The notes beneath the pieces are model-generated. The model had not been told where the DNA came from. It saw only the letters and a program-made list of their open reading frames with translations, and did no database searches. A stretch of 64,000 nucleotides of DNA. It comes from Chitinivorax sp. PXF-14. GTDB lineage: Bacteria; Pseudomonadota; Gammaproteobacteria; Burkholderiales; SCOH01. The position numbers and the translations under genes are program-made. Where the stretch lies: NCBI RefSeq assembly GCF_040812015.1, contig NZ_JBFNXJ010000010.1, positions 122,747-186,746 on the forward strand, in the 5' to 3' direction. Positions 19,194-30,308 of the stretch are shown here, one piece after another; within the stretch, counting starts at the first letter, position 1; each line of letters starts with the position of its first letter.

Positions 19194-20645
19194 TCAGATG
19201 GCCGGCTTCCGCTCATGCCAGTCTGTCACCTTTTGGAACTGGTGTGCCACATTGAGCATGCGCGCTTCCGCGAAATAGTTGCCGACGATCTGCATGCCCA
19301 CCGGCCGGGCATTGGCGCCGAAGCCCACCGGCACGCTCATGCCGGGCAGGCCGGCGAGGTTGATCGCCAGCGTGTAAATGTCGGCGAGATACATCGCCAC
19401 CGGGTCGTCGGCCTTCTCGCCGAGATTCCATGCCACGGTCGGCGCTACCGGCCCCATGATCACGTCGCACTGCTTGAACGCCTCCTGGAAATCCTGGGCG
19501 ATCAGGCGGCGCAGCTGCTGGGCCTTGATGTAATAGGCGTCGTAGTAGCCATGCGACAGTACATAGGTGCCGACCATGATGCGGCGCTTGACCTCGGTGC
19601 CGAATCCCTCGGCCCGCGTCTTCATGTACATGTCCTTGAGGTCGCCATACTCGGCGGCGCGGCGGCCATAGCGCACGCCGTCGAAGCGCGACAGATTGCT
19701 CGATGCTTCGGCGGGCGCGATCACGTAGTAGGAGGCGATGGCCAGGCGGCTGCGCGGCAGGCTGACCTCGACCACTTCGGCACCGAGCTTCCTGTACTCG
19801 GCCACGGCGGCGTCGATCGCGCTGGCTACGTCGCCTGCCAGGCCATCGCCGAAGTATTCCTTGGGCAGGCCGATGCGCAGGCCGTTCAGTGGTTGTTCAA
19901 GTTCGCGCGTGTAGTCTTCGGCGGGCTTTTCCAGGCTGGTCGAATCGCGGCAGTCGAAACCGGCCATGGTGTTGAGCAGCAAGGCACAATCTTCCGCCGT
20001 CCTGGCCATCGGGCCGCCCTGATCGAGGCTCGACGCATAGGCGATCATGCCGTAACGCGAGACGCGGCCGTAGGTCGGCTTGATGCCGGTGATGCCGCAG
20101 AACGCGGCCGGCTGGCGGATCGAGCCGCCGGTGTCGGTGCCGGTCGCAGCGGGTGCCAGGCGGGCCGCCACGGCAGCCGCCGAGCCGCCCGAGCTGCCGC
20201 CGGGCACCGCGCCGAGGTCCCACGGGTTCCTGGCCGCGCCGTAGGCACTGTTCTCGTTGGTCGAGCCCATGGCGAACTCGTCCATGTTCGCCTTGCCGAG
20301 TATCACGCTGCCAGCGACATTGAATTGTTCGATGACATGCGCGTCATAGGGAGAGACGAAATTCGACAGGATCTTCGAGCCAGCCGTGGTCAACCAGCCC
20401 TTGGCGCAGAAAATATCCTTGTGCGCAATCGGGATGCCCGTCAGCGGCCCGGCCTGGCCCGCGGCAATGCGCGCGTCCGCCTGGCGCGCCTGCGCCAGCG
20501 ACTGCTCGGCGTCGATGGTGATGAAGGCATTGAGCTGCGGATTGAGGGCCGCGATACGGCCGAGATAGGTTTGCGTCAGCTCGACGCTCGATACCTGCTT
20601 GGCCGCGAGTGCGGCCGACAATTGTTTCAGGCTGGATTCGATCAT
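19194..20645 (-). CDS. gatA: Asp/Glu-tRNA amidotransferase subunit A (GatA)
   Basis: GatA is the amidase subunit that releases ammonia from glutamine for transamidation of misacylated tRNAs. The 483-residue protein has the amidase-signature triad Lys76 ([10 protein letters not shown]), Ser151 ([15 protein letters not shown]) and Ser175 ([12 protein letters not shown]). Length and start match the family. gatC lies 63 bp upstream on the same strand. Together with gatB they supply Gln-tRNA and/or Asn-tRNA. Confidence 0.96.
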   Translation of the reverse strand: MIESSLKQLSAALAAKQVSSVELTQTYLGRIAALNPQLNAFITIDAEQSLAQARQADARIAAGQAGPLTGIPIAHKDIFCAKGWLTTAGSKILSNFVSPYDAHVIEQFNVAGSVILGKANMDEFAMGSTNENSAYGAARNPWDLGAVPGGSSGGSAAAVAARLAPAATGTDTGGSIRQPAAFCGITGIKPTYGRVSRYGMIAYASSLDQGGPMARTAEDCALLLNTMAGFDCRDSTSLEKPAEDYTRELEQPLNGLRIGLPKEYFGDGLAGDVASAIDAAVAEYRKLGAEVVEVSLPRSRLAIASYYVIAPAEASSNLSRFDGVRYGRRAAEYGDLKDMYMKTRAEGFGTEVKRRIMVGTYVLSHGYYDAYYIKAQQLRRLIAQDFQEAFKQCDVIMGPVAPTVAWNLGEKADDPVAMYLADIYTLAINLAGLPGMSVPVGFGANARPVGMQIVGNYFAEARMLNVAHQFQKVTDWHERKPAI

Positions 20646-20708
20646 TTGGCAATACGTGATGGATGGCGCAGGGGCAGACGACCGGTCTCGATCGCCAGCG
20701 GGAATCGC

Positions 20709-20996
20709 TTATTCGATGACTTTCGGGACCAGATACAGGCCGGTTTCGACCTGCGGCGCCACGGCTTGGAAGGCCTCGCGCCGGTCGGTTTCGGTGACCA
20801 GGTCGTCGCGCAGCCGCAGGTAGACATCCTGTGCGTGGCTCATGGGTTCGACCCCGGTCGTATCGACGGCCTGCATCTCCTCGATCAGGCCGAAAATACC
20901 ATTCAACTTGCCAAGCACCTGCTCGGCCTCCGACTCGTTCACCTGAAGGCGCGCCAGCACGGCAATGCGCTTCACGTCATCGATGGAAAGGGACAT
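20709..20996 (-). CDS. gatC: Asp/Glu-tRNA amidotransferase subunit C (GatC)
   Basis: This 95-residue protein stabilises the GatA-GatB complex. It begins [20 protein letters not shown] and contains the conserved [20 protein letters not shown] segment. Size and order (gatC then gatA) are typical. The start follows AGAGGAATTT-type ribosome-site sequence. The 270-bp region beyond it is shared with the divergent mreB; a TATGAT on the minus strand near 21040 may be its -10, without a good -35. Confidence 0.94.
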   Translation of the reverse strand: MSLSIDDVKRIAVLARLQVNESEAEQVLGKLNGIFGLIEEMQAVDTTGVEPMSHAQDVYLRLRDDLVTETDRREAFQAVAPQVETGLYLVPKVIE

Positions 20997-21233
20997 AAAT
21001 TCCTCTTATGACAGCTTTAATAGTGCAATGCCAATAAGGTATCATACACCGTTTGATTGACCCAAGCGCCGCCACGCCACGAGCCCAGCGCTCGCCCCGA
21101 TGCCGCAAGAGACGCCTACGCGCAGACCGGCACACTCATCCAGGCTTGGCGGACCCAGTGTCACCATCATTTTGGAACAATTCGACCGGCATCGAGCCCA
21201 AGCACAGACCATGGCCCTCGGTGCCCTGTTTAG

Positions 21234-22310
<1,077 letters not shown>

Positions 22311-22388
22311 GCGTTCATTTCAATACAATAAGCCCGCCGGCCTGCTGGCCGCGCGGGCATTCCACATTCAAGGCAGCAGCGACGGCCA

Positions 22389-23294
22389 ATGGAACATCAA
22401 GCGCCATCGTTTTTCATTCGCGGGATCAGTCCGAAAGCCAAGCTCGGCTTTTACGGTCTGGTGTCGCTCGCCCTTCTGGTTGTCGACAGCCATTACCGCA
22501 TCCTCGACGTGGTGCGGGATAAGGTGTCGATCGCGCTCTACCCGCTACAGGTTGTCGCGACTGCGCCGATCACGGCAACCCAGAAGGTCTCAGACTTCCT
22601 CACCAGCCAGGCCAAGCTGCTGATGGAGAACGAGCAACTGCACAACCAGCAGCTGGAGGCCAACGCCCAGCTGCTGCGGATGCGCGAACTGCAGACGGAG
22701 AACGACCGTCTGCGTGGCCTGCTCGGCGCGGCGCATCAGCTGCCGGGCCAGACCATGTTTGCCGAGATACTGTACGCCGGGCGCGACCCGTTCACCCGCA
22801 AGGTGATCGTCAACCGCGGCGCGCACGACAGCGTCGAGGCCGGCCAGCCGGTGATCGACGACTCCGGCGTGTTGGGGCAGGTCACACGCGTTCACGAGCT
22901 GCTCAGCGAGGTCACGCTGCTGACCGACAAGGGACAGCCGGTCCCGGTCCAAGTCCAGCGCAACGGCCTGCGCGCCGTGGTGTTCGGCACCGGTGAGGCC
23001 AATCAGCTGGAAATCCGCTTCATGCCCTATAACGCCGACATCCAGGTGGGTGACACATTGGTGACCTCGGGTATCGACGGCACTTACCCGCCCGGTCTGC
23101 CCGTCGCCACCGTCACGCTGGTGGACAAGAGCGGCGTGCTGAATTTCGCCCGCATCGTCTGCAAGCCGTCCGGCAGTGTCGACAAGCACCGCTACCTGCT
23201 GATCCTGCAGGAAAAACGCGAGCTACCGCCGGCGCCGGCGCCCGAGCCGACGCCCGAGAACAAACAGAAGAAGCGCCGCAGAGGGAGCGACTGA
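22389..23294 (+). CDS. mreC: Rod-shape-determining protein MreC
   Basis: MreC is a bitopic inner-membrane protein whose periplasmic part activates PBP2-RodA. The 301-residue protein has a membrane helix at about residues 18-33 (AKLGFYGLVSLALLVVD), a coiled coil (NEQLHNQQLEANAQLLRMRE) and the two beta-domains (for example VIDDSGVLGQVTRVH and LVTSGIDGTYPPGLPV). The C-terminus is Pro-rich and basic (PAPEPTPENKQKKRRR). Its stop shares one base with the mreD start. Confidence 0.95.
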   Translation: MEHQAPSFFIRGISPKAKLGFYGLVSLALLVVDSHYRILDVVRDKVSIALYPLQVVATAPITATQKVSDFLTSQAKLLMENEQLHNQQLEANAQLLRMRELQTENDRLRGLLGAAHQLPGQTMFAEILYAGRDPFTRKVIVNRGAHDSVEAGQPVIDDSGVLGQVTRVHELLSEVTLLTDKGQPVPVQVQRNGLRAVVFGTGEANQLEIRFMPYNADIQVGDTLVTSGIDGTYPPGLPVATVTLVDKSGVLNFARIVCKPSGSVDKHRYLLILQEKRELPPAPAPEPTPENKQKKRRRGSD

Positions 23295-23827
23295 TGCCGG
23301 TTTCGATGACGCCTCGGCAGATCCTGCGCCCGGTCAGCAATGGCTGGATCCTGCTGTCCTTCCTGATTGGCTTCACGCTGAACTTCATCCCCTGGGGCAG
23401 CCATGCCATCACCGTGCAGCCGGACTTCGTCCTGCTGCTGCTGCTGTTCTGGTGCACGCATCAGCCGCGCAAGATCGGCATGAGCTTTGCGTTCTTTTTT
23501 GGCCTGGTCATGGATATCGCCGACGCCAACGTGTTCGGCCAGCATGCGCTTTCCTATCTGCTGATCAGCTATCTGGCTGTCTTCATCTCGCGTCGCCTGC
23601 TGATGCAGACGCTGTGGCAACAGTCGGTGCACATCTTCGGCCTCTTGCTGCTGGGCCAGTTCATCATGGTCTTTGCCCGCCTGCTGGGCGGCGCCAACTT
23701 CATCGGCCTAGGCTACTTCGTCGCCAGTCTCACCGGCGCGCTGCTGTGGCCACTCCTCTCCGAACTGTTGCAGGCACCCCAGCGCCAGGCCATCAAGACG
23801 CGGTATGAATCGTCCAACGGCCCTTAA
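23294..23827 (+). CDS. mreD: Rod-shape-determining protein MreD
   Basis: This 177-residue polytopic membrane protein of the elongasome has about five hydrophobic helices and the family-type segment WGSHAITVQPDFVLLLLLFW followed by GLVMDIADANVFGQHAL. The start overlaps the mreC stop (TGATG), and its end overlaps the mrdA start by 23 bp, so the cluster is translationally coupled. Confidence 0.92.
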   Translation: MPVSMTPRQILRPVSNGWILLSFLIGFTLNFIPWGSHAITVQPDFVLLLLLFWCTHQPRKIGMSFAFFFGLVMDIADANVFGQHALSYLLISYLAVFISRRLLMQTLWQQSVHIFGLLLLGQFIMVFARLLGGANFIGLGYFVASLTGALLWPLLSELLQAPQRQAIKTRYESSNGP

Positions 23828-25700
23828 AGACAGCGCGCGCGAGCTGTACAGCTTTCAAACCCGCCTGCTCACCGCCAGCCTTGTGGTACTGGTGGCGTTT
23901 GGCGGCCTGGTGGCGCGTTTCGTCTGGCTGCAAGTGAATCAGCACGACCACTACCAGACACTGGCCGAGTCGAACCGCATTTCCATCGTACCGGTCACCC
24001 CCAACCGGGGCCTGATTCTCGACCGCAACGGCGTGGTGCTGGCCAACAACTTCTCGGCCTACACGCTGGAAATCACGCCGAGCAAGACACGCGGGCTCGA
24101 AGAGACGATCGACGACCTGTCCAAGCTGATCGACATCACCCCCAAGGATCGCAAGCGCTTCAAGAAGCTGCTCGAGGAAAGCAAGAATTTCGAGAGCCTG
24201 CCGATCAAGACCCGGCTCAGCGACGAGGAAGTGGCCAAGTTCGCGGCCAACCGCTACCGTTTCCCCGGCGTCGAGATCAATGCCCGGCTGTTCCGTCACT
24301 ATCCGCTCAACGAGATCGCGTCGCACCTGATCGGCTACATCGGCCGCATCAACGACAAGGATCTGGCGGACATCGAGGCGCGCGACGAGACGACGAACTA
24401 CAAGGGTACCGACCACATCGGCAAGACGGGCCTGGAGCAAAGCTATGAGCACGAGCTGCACGGCACCACCGGCTATGCCGAGGTGGAAACCGATGCTGGC
24501 GGCCGCGCGGTGCGCACACTGCGGGTCAAGCCGCCGATTGCCGGCAACAACCTGATCCTGTCCGTCGATATCGAGCTGCAGAAGGTCGTCGAGAATGCGT
24601 TTGGCGACCGCCGCGGCGCGCTGGTTGCGATCGAGCCTAACACCGGCGGCGTGCTGGCCTTCGTCTCCAAACCAGGCTTCGACCCCAATCTCTTCGTCGA
24701 CGGCATCGACCCGCAAAGCTGGAAGGAGCTCAACGAGTCGCCCGACAAGCCGCTCAACAACCGGGCATTGCAAGGCACCTACCCTCCCGGCTCGACCTTC
24801 AAGCCCTTCATGGCGCTGGCGGCCCTCGAATATGGCAAGCGCACGCCGCAGCAGGCCATCGCCGATCCGGGCTTCTTCAACTTCGGCGGCCACCGTTTCC
24901 GTGACGACAAACCGGGCGGCCACGGCTATGTGGACATGTACCGCTCGATCGTCGTGTCGTGCGACACCTACTACTACATGTTGGCCAACGATCTTGGCAT
25001 CGACAGCATCGCGCGCTTCATGAAGGCGTTCGGCTTTGGCCAGCTCTCGGGCATCGACATCGACGGCGAAAAGACCGGCGTGCTGCCGTCACCGGAATGG
25101 AAGCGCAAGCGCTTCAAGAAACCCGAAATGCAGAAGTGGTATCTGGGTGAGACGGTGAGCGTCGCCATCGGCCAGGGCTACAACGCCTACACGCCGATGC
25201 AGATGGCGCACGCGGTATCGACGCTGGCCAACGATGGCGTGATGTTCAAGCCGCACACGGTCAAGTTCATCGAGAACAGCGTGAACGAAGTGCGTACTCT
25301 GATCGAGCCCAAACCGATTGCCACGTTGCCGCTCAAGCAGAGCAACATCGACGTGATCAAGCGCGCGATGGTCGGCGTGAACATCGAAGGAACCGGCGCC
25401 GGGGTGTTCCGCAACGCGCCCTATCTCGCCGCGGGCAAGACCGGGACGGCACAGGTGTTCAGCCTCAAGGGCGCCAAGTACAGCGCCCACGGCACCAAGG
25501 AGCATCTGCGCGATCACGCCTGGTATATCGTGTTCGCACCGGCGGACAAACCGAAGATCGCACTCGCGGTGCTGGTGGAAAACGGCGGTTTCGGCGCCCA
25601 GGCGGCGGCACCCATCGCGCGCCTGGTGCTCGACTACTATCTGGCCGGCAAGAAGCCGGATCAGCCGGCCGCCGAATCGACAGAAATCAACGGCGATTGA
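23805..25700 (+). CDS. mrdA: Penicillin-binding protein 2 (class B transpeptidase)
   Basis: PBP2 cross-links peptidoglycan during lateral growth. The 631-residue protein has an N-terminal membrane anchor (LLTASLVVLVAFGGLVARFV), the pedestal domain with RGLILDRNG, and the transpeptidase domain with STFK (Ser330), SCD and KTG (about residue 545, in AGKTGTAQVF). It lies between mreD and rodA, its functional partner. An unusual extended loop with FRDDKPGGHGYVDMYRSI is normal for this family. Start ATG 23805 lies inside the end of mreD. Confidence 0.96.
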   Translation: MNRPTALKDSARELYSFQTRLLTASLVVLVAFGGLVARFVWLQVNQHDHYQTLAESNRISIVPVTPNRGLILDRNGVVLANNFSAYTLEITPSKTRGLEETIDDLSKLIDITPKDRKRFKKLLEESKNFESLPIKTRLSDEEVAKFAANRYRFPGVEINARLFRHYPLNEIASHLIGYIGRINDKDLADIEARDETTNYKGTDHIGKTGLEQSYEHELHGTTGYAEVETDAGGRAVRTLRVKPPIAGNNLILSVDIELQKVVENAFGDRRGALVAIEPNTGGVLAFVSKPGFDPNLFVDGIDPQSWKELNESPDKPLNNRALQGTYPPGSTFKPFMALAALEYGKRTPQQAIADPGFFNFGGHRFRDDKPGGHGYVDMYRSIVVSCDTYYYMLANDLGIDSIARFMKAFGFGQLSGIDIDGEKTGVLPSPEWKRKRFKKPEMQKWYLGETVSVAIGQGYNAYTPMQMAHAVSTLANDGVMFKPHTVKFIENSVNEVRTLIEPKPIATLPLKQSNIDVIKRAMVGVNIEGTGAGVFRNAPYLAAGKTGTAQVFSLKGAKYSAHGTKEHLRDHAWYIVFAPADKPKIALAVLVENGGFGAQAAAPIARLVLDYYLAGKKPDQPAAESTEINGD

Positions 25701-25707
25701 GGATGTT

Positions 25708-26829
25708 ATGAAGATCGACGCACGTCGCCTGATCGGCCTGCTTTACAAGAATCTCGACGGCCCATTGCTGCTGCTTGCCGCCTGCCTGATGGCGGCCAAT
25801 CTGGCCGTGCTGTACTCGGCATCGAACCAGAGCATGGACAAGATCATGTCGCAGCTGATCAATATGTCGGTCGCGGCCGGCATCATGTGGATCGCCGCCA
25901 ATATCTCGCCGCAGCGCATGATGATGCTCGGGCCGCCGCTCTATCTGATTGGCTTCGTGCTGCTGATAGGCGTCGCGCTGACCGGCGACGTGGTCAACGG
26001 CGCCCGGCGCTGGCTGCATATCGGCGTCACACGTATCCAGCCCTCGGAGATCATGAAGATCGCGCTGCCGATGATGTTGGCCTGGTACTTCCAGCGCCAG
26101 GAAGCGGTCCTGAAGTTGCGTGATTTCGCGATCGCCACGCTGATCATGCTGCTGCCGCTGGGTCTGATCCTCAAGCAGCCCGACCTCGGCACTGCCATCC
26201 TGGTGAGCGCAGCGAGCTTCTACATCCTGTTTCTGGCCGGCCTGCCCTGGTACATCGTCGGGACACTGGTGCTGGCCGGCATCGGCGGCATCTACTTCGT
26301 CACGAACTGGGACCTGTGCATCAAGATATTCCACGACTACCAGTGCCGGCGCGTGGCCACCATGCTCGACCCGATGCAGGACCCGCTCGGCGCGGGCTAT
26401 CACACGATCCAGGGCACCATCGCGATCGGCTCGGGCGGCGTGCTCGGCAAGGGCTGGCTCAACGGTACGCAGACCCACCTCGACTTCATTCCCGAACGCA
26501 CCACCGACTTCATCTTCGCGGTGTTCGCCGAGGAATTCGGCCTGCTCGGCAACTGCCTGCTGCTGGTGCTCTACCTGCTGGTGATCGCCCGTGGTCTGTT
26601 CATCTCGTCGCGCGCCAGCAGCTTCTTCGGCCGTCTGCTGGCAGGCTCGATCACGCTGTCTTTCTTCACCTACGCCTTCGTCAACATGGGCATGGTATCG
26701 GGCATCCTGCCCGTGGTCGGCGTACCCTTGCCGCTGATCAGTTATGGCGGCACCGCACTCGTCACCCTGAGCCTCGGGTTCGGAATTCTGATGAGTATTC
26801 ATGCACATAGAAAACTGGTGCAAACCTGA
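25708..26829 (+). CDS. rodA: Rod-shape peptidoglycan glycosyltransferase RodA
   Basis: RodA is the SEDS-family glycosyltransferase that polymerises lipid II with PBP2. The 373-residue protein is polytopic and holds the family signatures GARRWLHIGVTRIQPSEIMK, LKQPDLGTA, and the C-terminal NMGMVSGILPVVGVPLPLIS followed by YGGTALVTL. It starts 7 bp after the mrdA stop. After it, a 330-bp gap leads to rlpA. Confidence 0.96.
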   Translation: MKIDARRLIGLLYKNLDGPLLLLAACLMAANLAVLYSASNQSMDKIMSQLINMSVAAGIMWIAANISPQRMMMLGPPLYLIGFVLLIGVALTGDVVNGARRWLHIGVTRIQPSEIMKIALPMMLAWYFQRQEAVLKLRDFAIATLIMLLPLGLILKQPDLGTAILVSAASFYILFLAGLPWYIVGTLVLAGIGGIYFVTNWDLCIKIFHDYQCRRVATMLDPMQDPLGAGYHTIQGTIAIGSGGVLGKGWLNGTQTHLDFIPERTTDFIFAVFAEEFGLLGNCLLLVLYLLVIARGLFISSRASSFFGRLLAGSITLSFFTYAFVNMGMVSGILPVVGVPLPLISYGGTALVTLSLGFGILMSIHAHRKLVQT

Positions 26830-27160
26830 TATTGGAGTAGGGTCTTGAACGGCGCGCAATGCCGCGCCAGTCGTATATTTCGGGGCAAATTTAGACTTTC
26901 CTGATAAATCAGACACTTGCCGATTTCATGACCTTGTGAAACAATCGGCTCGTCTTCAATTCATTGACGCAGTTCAATGCCCCTGAGCGACGACGCAAGG
27001 TCGCCTTAAAGACCAGACGTTCAGGGTTTCATGCTGTACCCGTTGCGCGCCCTGCGCGCAGCCCGGACACTCCGTCCACATCGCCAACCCCAGGTGCTTG
27101 CCCAGTTCACGAGCTTGCTCGACTGGTCGCCTGCGCCGCTTTGACGAATGGAGGATTAGC
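26830..27160. other. Intergenic region between rodA and rlpA
   Basis: This gap of about 330 bp begins with a weak GC hairpin (GGCGCG/CGCGCC near 26851-26868). A possible promoter is TTGCCG (26917-26922) and AACAAT (26940-26945) with 17-bp spacing; it would leave a leader of about 200 nt before rlpA. I see no recognisable small RNA or coding gene. Confidence 0.35.
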
Positions 27161-28285
27161 GTGCCTGCGCGGACCCTTTTCCCTAGCAATCCCCGTACGC
27201 CGATCTCATACTGGCTCGCGTACGCTGTCGTTGGCAGCCTGCCCCTGATGCTGCAGGCCTGTGCCACTTATCCATCTGCTCCCGCTGCGGCCAAGCCCAG
27301 CGTGACGGCGCCCACCGTTGTCGGCAAGGCCGGCGAAGAGCGCAAGACCACGCCGGCAATCAAGCCCGGCAAGAATGGCGGCGCGTTCTGGCTGGACGAT
27401 GGCCCTCCCGAGAGCGTGCCGGTCGACCTAAGCAAGGTGACCGAGCCCGAGCCCAGGATCGAGCCGCTGAACAAATTCGCCAACAATCCGTATAGCCGCT
27501 TCGGCGAGGATTACGTGCCGTCCAAGGAACTCAAACCCTACCAGGGCGAAGGTATCGCGTCGTGGTATGGCAAGAAGTTCCACGGCCAGAAAACATCGTC
27601 GGGCGAACGCTATGACATGTTCGCAATGACGGCCGCTCACGCGACGCTGCCGATCCCGAGCTATGCCCGCGTCACCAATATGGAGAACGGCAAGTCGGTG
27701 ATCGTGCGCATCAACGATCGTGGCCCGTTCCACAAGAATCGCGTGATGGATTTGTCCTATGCGGCGGCCTACAAGCTCGATTATGTCGCCAAGGGCAGTG
27801 CGCGCATCTCGATCGAGGCCATTACGGCCGATGAAATCGCGCAGATGAAACAGCAGGGTGGGCTGCTCGAACGCATCGCACCGCCCAAGCTGGCCAAGGC
27901 CAAGTCCGTCGAGAAACCAGTGGCGGATGACAAGCCTGTCGCCGTGGTCGCCTCGGCCGTCAGCACCGAGCCCAAGGTGGTCAGTGAAGTACTGGCCCCC
28001 GCCGCCAGCGTTACCAATGCTGCGGCCGACTCGATCAGCAGCGATACCGTTGGCAATGGTGTCTACCTGCAGGTCGGCGCCTTCCGCAGCAAGGACAACG
28101 CCGAGTCGCTGCGTGACCGTCTGGTCCGTGGCGGCGCCGAGCTTGCCCACGAGATGGTGAACGTGGTCACCAGGCAAGGCGTATCCCGCATCCACATTGG
28201 CCCCTATGCGACCGAAGCCGCTGCTCGCCTGGCAGCCGGAAAACTCCGCGACGTGCTGGCATTGAATTCGGTAGTCGTACGCTGA
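27161..28285 (+). CDS. rlpA: RlpA-type septal/lateral lytic transglycosylase lipoprotein
   Basis: RlpA cleaves peptide-free glycan strands of peptidoglycan. The 374-residue protein starts at GTG 27161 directly behind GGAGG, which gives a lipoprotein signal ending in the lipobox LQAC. The double-psi barrel follows (GIASWYGKKFHGQKTSSGER, with DRGPFHKNRVMDLSYAAA), then an Ala/Val-rich linker, and a C-terminal SPOR domain (GVYLQVGAFRSKDNAESLRD) that binds denuded glycan. It lies downstream of the elongasome cluster and overlaps the next gene by one base. Confidence 0.93.
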   Translation: MPARTLFPSNPRTPISYWLAYAVVGSLPLMLQACATYPSAPAAAKPSVTAPTVVGKAGEERKTTPAIKPGKNGGAFWLDDGPPESVPVDLSKVTEPEPRIEPLNKFANNPYSRFGEDYVPSKELKPYQGEGIASWYGKKFHGQKTSSGERYDMFAMTAAHATLPIPSYARVTNMENGKSVIVRINDRGPFHKNRVMDLSYAAAYKLDYVAKGSARISIEAITADEIAQMKQQGGLLERIAPPKLAKAKSVEKPVADDKPVAVVASAVSTEPKVVSEVLAPAASVTNAAADSISSDTVGNGVYLQVGAFRSKDNAESLRDRLVRGGAELAHEMVNVVTRQGVSRIHIGPYATEAAARLAAGKLRDVLALNSVVVR

Positions 28286-28866
28286 TGCCGCGCCGCATGA
28301 CTCACCCGGCCCGCTGGCCGGGTGGAGGCGCTTTGCATGCCGCACGCGAAGCGTTCCGCAACGGCGGGGTGCTCGCCTATGCCACCGAATCCTGCTTTGG
28401 CCTGGGTTGCGACCCGCGCGACATGCGCGCGGTAAGCCGGGTGTTGCAGCTCAAGCGGCGACCCAGCCACAAGGGCGTGATCCTGGTGGCCGCCAGCCTG
28501 CGCCAGTTGCGGCCCTTCATCGCCCCGCTCAGCGCGCGCGAACGGGCGCTGGTGCAGCAATACTGGCCCGGCCCCTACACCTTCGTCATGCGTGCCTCGC
28601 GTTTCGCTCACCCCTTGCTGACGGGCAAGCACGGCACGATCGCGGTGCGCATCAGCGCCCACCCGGAAACCGCCGGGCTGTGCCGGGCACTCGGTTCCGC
28701 ACTGGTATCGACCAGCGCCAACCTGGCCGGCCAGGTGTCGCTGAAAACGGCAGCAGCCTGCCGCCGCACCTTCGGCGACCAGGTGGTCACCGTCCCCGGC
28801 CGCATCGGCCGCCGCCGCAAGCCGTCGACAATCATCGAGCTGGCGACAGGCCGCGTGTTGCGCTGA
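28285..28866 (+). CDS. tsaC: Threonylcarbamoyl-AMP synthase, TsaC/YrdC family
   Basis: TsaC makes threonylcarbamoyl-AMP from Thr, bicarbonate and ATP for the t6A37 modification of ANN-decoding tRNAs. The 193-residue protein has the YrdC fold motifs YATESCFGLGCDPRD, LKRRPSHKGVILVA (basic substrate site) and STSANLAGQ. It is the single-domain (TsaC) length without a Sua5 extension. The ATG overlaps the rlpA stop by one base. A hemA promoter lies just after it. Confidence 0.88.
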   Translation: MPRRMTHPARWPGGGALHAAREAFRNGGVLAYATESCFGLGCDPRDMRAVSRVLQLKRRPSHKGVILVAASLRQLRPFIAPLSARERALVQQYWPGPYTFVMRASRFAHPLLTGKHGTIAVRISAHPETAGLCRALGSALVSTSANLAGQVSLKTAAACRRTFGDQVVTVPGRIGRRRKPSTIIELATGRVLR

Positions 28867-28917
28867 TCCGGACCCGTGCCTGGCCATCCTCCCAAAGGAC
28901 TAGGCCAAGCATCGGTT

Positions 28918-28946
28918 TTGGCTGATATTCACGCATCGGTTAGAAT
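28918..28946 (+). promoter_or_regulatory. Sigma-70 promoter for hemA
   Basis: TTGGCT (28918-28923) and TAGAAT (28941-28946) are 17 bp apart, 30 bp before the hemA ATG. Confidence 0.55.
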
Positions 28947-28975
28947 ACGAGAATCTGTCCGCCTTGTTTTCGTGC

Positions 28976-30229
28976 ATGCATCTCTTTGCCTTCGGCCTCA
29001 ACCACCATACAGCCCCGCTCGCGATGCGGGAGAAGGTGGCGTTTCCCGCCGAAACCATGGGCACGGCACTGCACGATCTGTTGTCCTGTAGCAAGGCCGC
29101 CGAGGCGGCCATCGTATCGACCTGTAATCGTACCGAGATCTACTGCAACACGCAGGACCCGAGCGCCGTCATCGAATGGCTGGCGACCTATCATCAGCTC
29201 CCGGTCAACAAGGTCGAGCCTTTCCTTTACCGGCTGCCGGAAGACCAGGCCGTGCGCCACGCTTTCCGCGTCGCCAGCGGGCTCGATTCGATGGTGCTGG
29301 GCGAGGCACAGATCCTCGGCCAGCTCAAGGACGCGGTACGCACGGCCGAGCAGGCCGGTACGCTGGGCACACTGCTCAACAACCTGTTCCAGCGCACCTT
29401 TTCGGTCGCCAAGGAAGTCCGCACGCGTACCGAGATCGGCGCCAACTCGGTGTCGATGTCCGCTGCGGCCGTGCGGCTGGCAGAACGCATCTTCCCGAGC
29501 GTGGCCGACACGCGCGTGCTGTTTATCGGCGCCGGCGAGATGATCGATCTGTGCGCGACCTATTTCGCCGCCCAGCATCCGAAAAGCATCACCGTTGCCA
29601 ACCGCACGCTCGAACGCGGCCAGGCGCTGGCTTCGCGCCTGAACGGCCAGGCCGTGCTGCTGGCCGACCTACCGCAGGTGCTGCCGCAGCACGACATCGT
29701 CGTCACCTCGACGGCAAGCCAGCTGCCCATCCTCGGCAAGGGCATGGTCGAGCGCGCGATCAAGGCCCGCCGCCACCGGCCGATGTTCATGGTGGACCTG
29801 GCGGTGCCGCGCGACGTCGAAGCCGAAGTCGGCGATCTCGACGACGTCTACCTCTACACCGTGGACGATCTGGCCAGCGTGGTGCAGGAAGGGCGCGAGC
29901 GGCGCCAGACAGCCGTGGTCGAGGCCGAGACGATCATCGATAGCAAGGTCGGCGAGTTCATGCACTGGCTCAGTGCGCGCGAGGCCGTGCCGGTGATCCG
30001 CAACCTGCGCGACAAGGCCGAGCGTCTGCGTCGCCATGAGCTCGAACGCGCGCTGAAACTGCTGGAAAAGGGCGAGTCGCCTGCCCAGGTGCTCGAAGCG
30101 CTGTCGCATGCGCTGACCAACAAGTTCACCCACGCGCCGACCCAGGCGCTGCACAACGCCCAGCCGCCCGAGCGCGAGCAGACGCTGGCGCTGATCAGCC
30201 GCATCTACGGCGCCCACGACAACGAATAG
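28976..30229 (+). CDS. hemA: Glutamyl-tRNA reductase
   Basis: HemA reduces glutamyl-tRNA(Glu) to glutamate-1-semialdehyde with NADPH, the first committed step of C5 tetrapyrrole synthesis. The 417-residue protein begins [20 protein letters not shown], has the catalytic cysteine in [10 protein letters not shown], the [10 protein letters not shown] block and a Rossmann domain ([12 protein letters not shown]), and ends in the dimerisation helix region. ATG 28976 was chosen over TTG 28964. prfA follows 79 bp downstream, a common arrangement. Confidence 0.96.
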   Translation: MHLFAFGLNHHTAPLAMREKVAFPAETMGTALHDLLSCSKAAEAAIVSTCNRTEIYCNTQDPSAVIEWLATYHQLPVNKVEPFLYRLPEDQAVRHAFRVASGLDSMVLGEAQILGQLKDAVRTAEQAGTLGTLLNNLFQRTFSVAKEVRTRTEIGANSVSMSAAAVRLAERIFPSVADTRVLFIGAGEMIDLCATYFAAQHPKSITVANRTLERGQALASRLNGQAVLLADLPQVLPQHDIVVTSTASQLPILGKGMVERAIKARRHRPMFMVDLAVPRDVEAEVGDLDDVYLYTVDDLASVVQEGRERRQTAVVEAETIIDSKVGEFMHWLSAREAVPVIRNLRDKAERLRRHELERALKLLEKGESPAQVLEALSHALTNKFTHAPTQALHNAQPPEREQTLALISRIYGAHDNE

Positions 30230-30247
30230 CCCGCCGCCCGGCGGCAA

Positions 30248-30276
30248 TGTTCAGCCGTCGGCTTTCGTTGCATAAT
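30248..30276 (+). promoter_or_regulatory. Possible promoter for prfA
   Basis: TGTTCA (30248-30253) and CATAAT (30271-30276) are spaced 17 bp, 32 bp before the prfA start. The -10 is good, the -35 is weak. Confidence 0.4.
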
Positions 30277-30308
30277 TCCGCCCTTCGTCCGCCGTATTGA
30301 TTCGATCC

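Noticed and set aside
26830..27160. Possible small RNA between rodA and rlpA
   Set aside because: No recognisable 6S RNA or other small-RNA structure, and no clear terminator pair.
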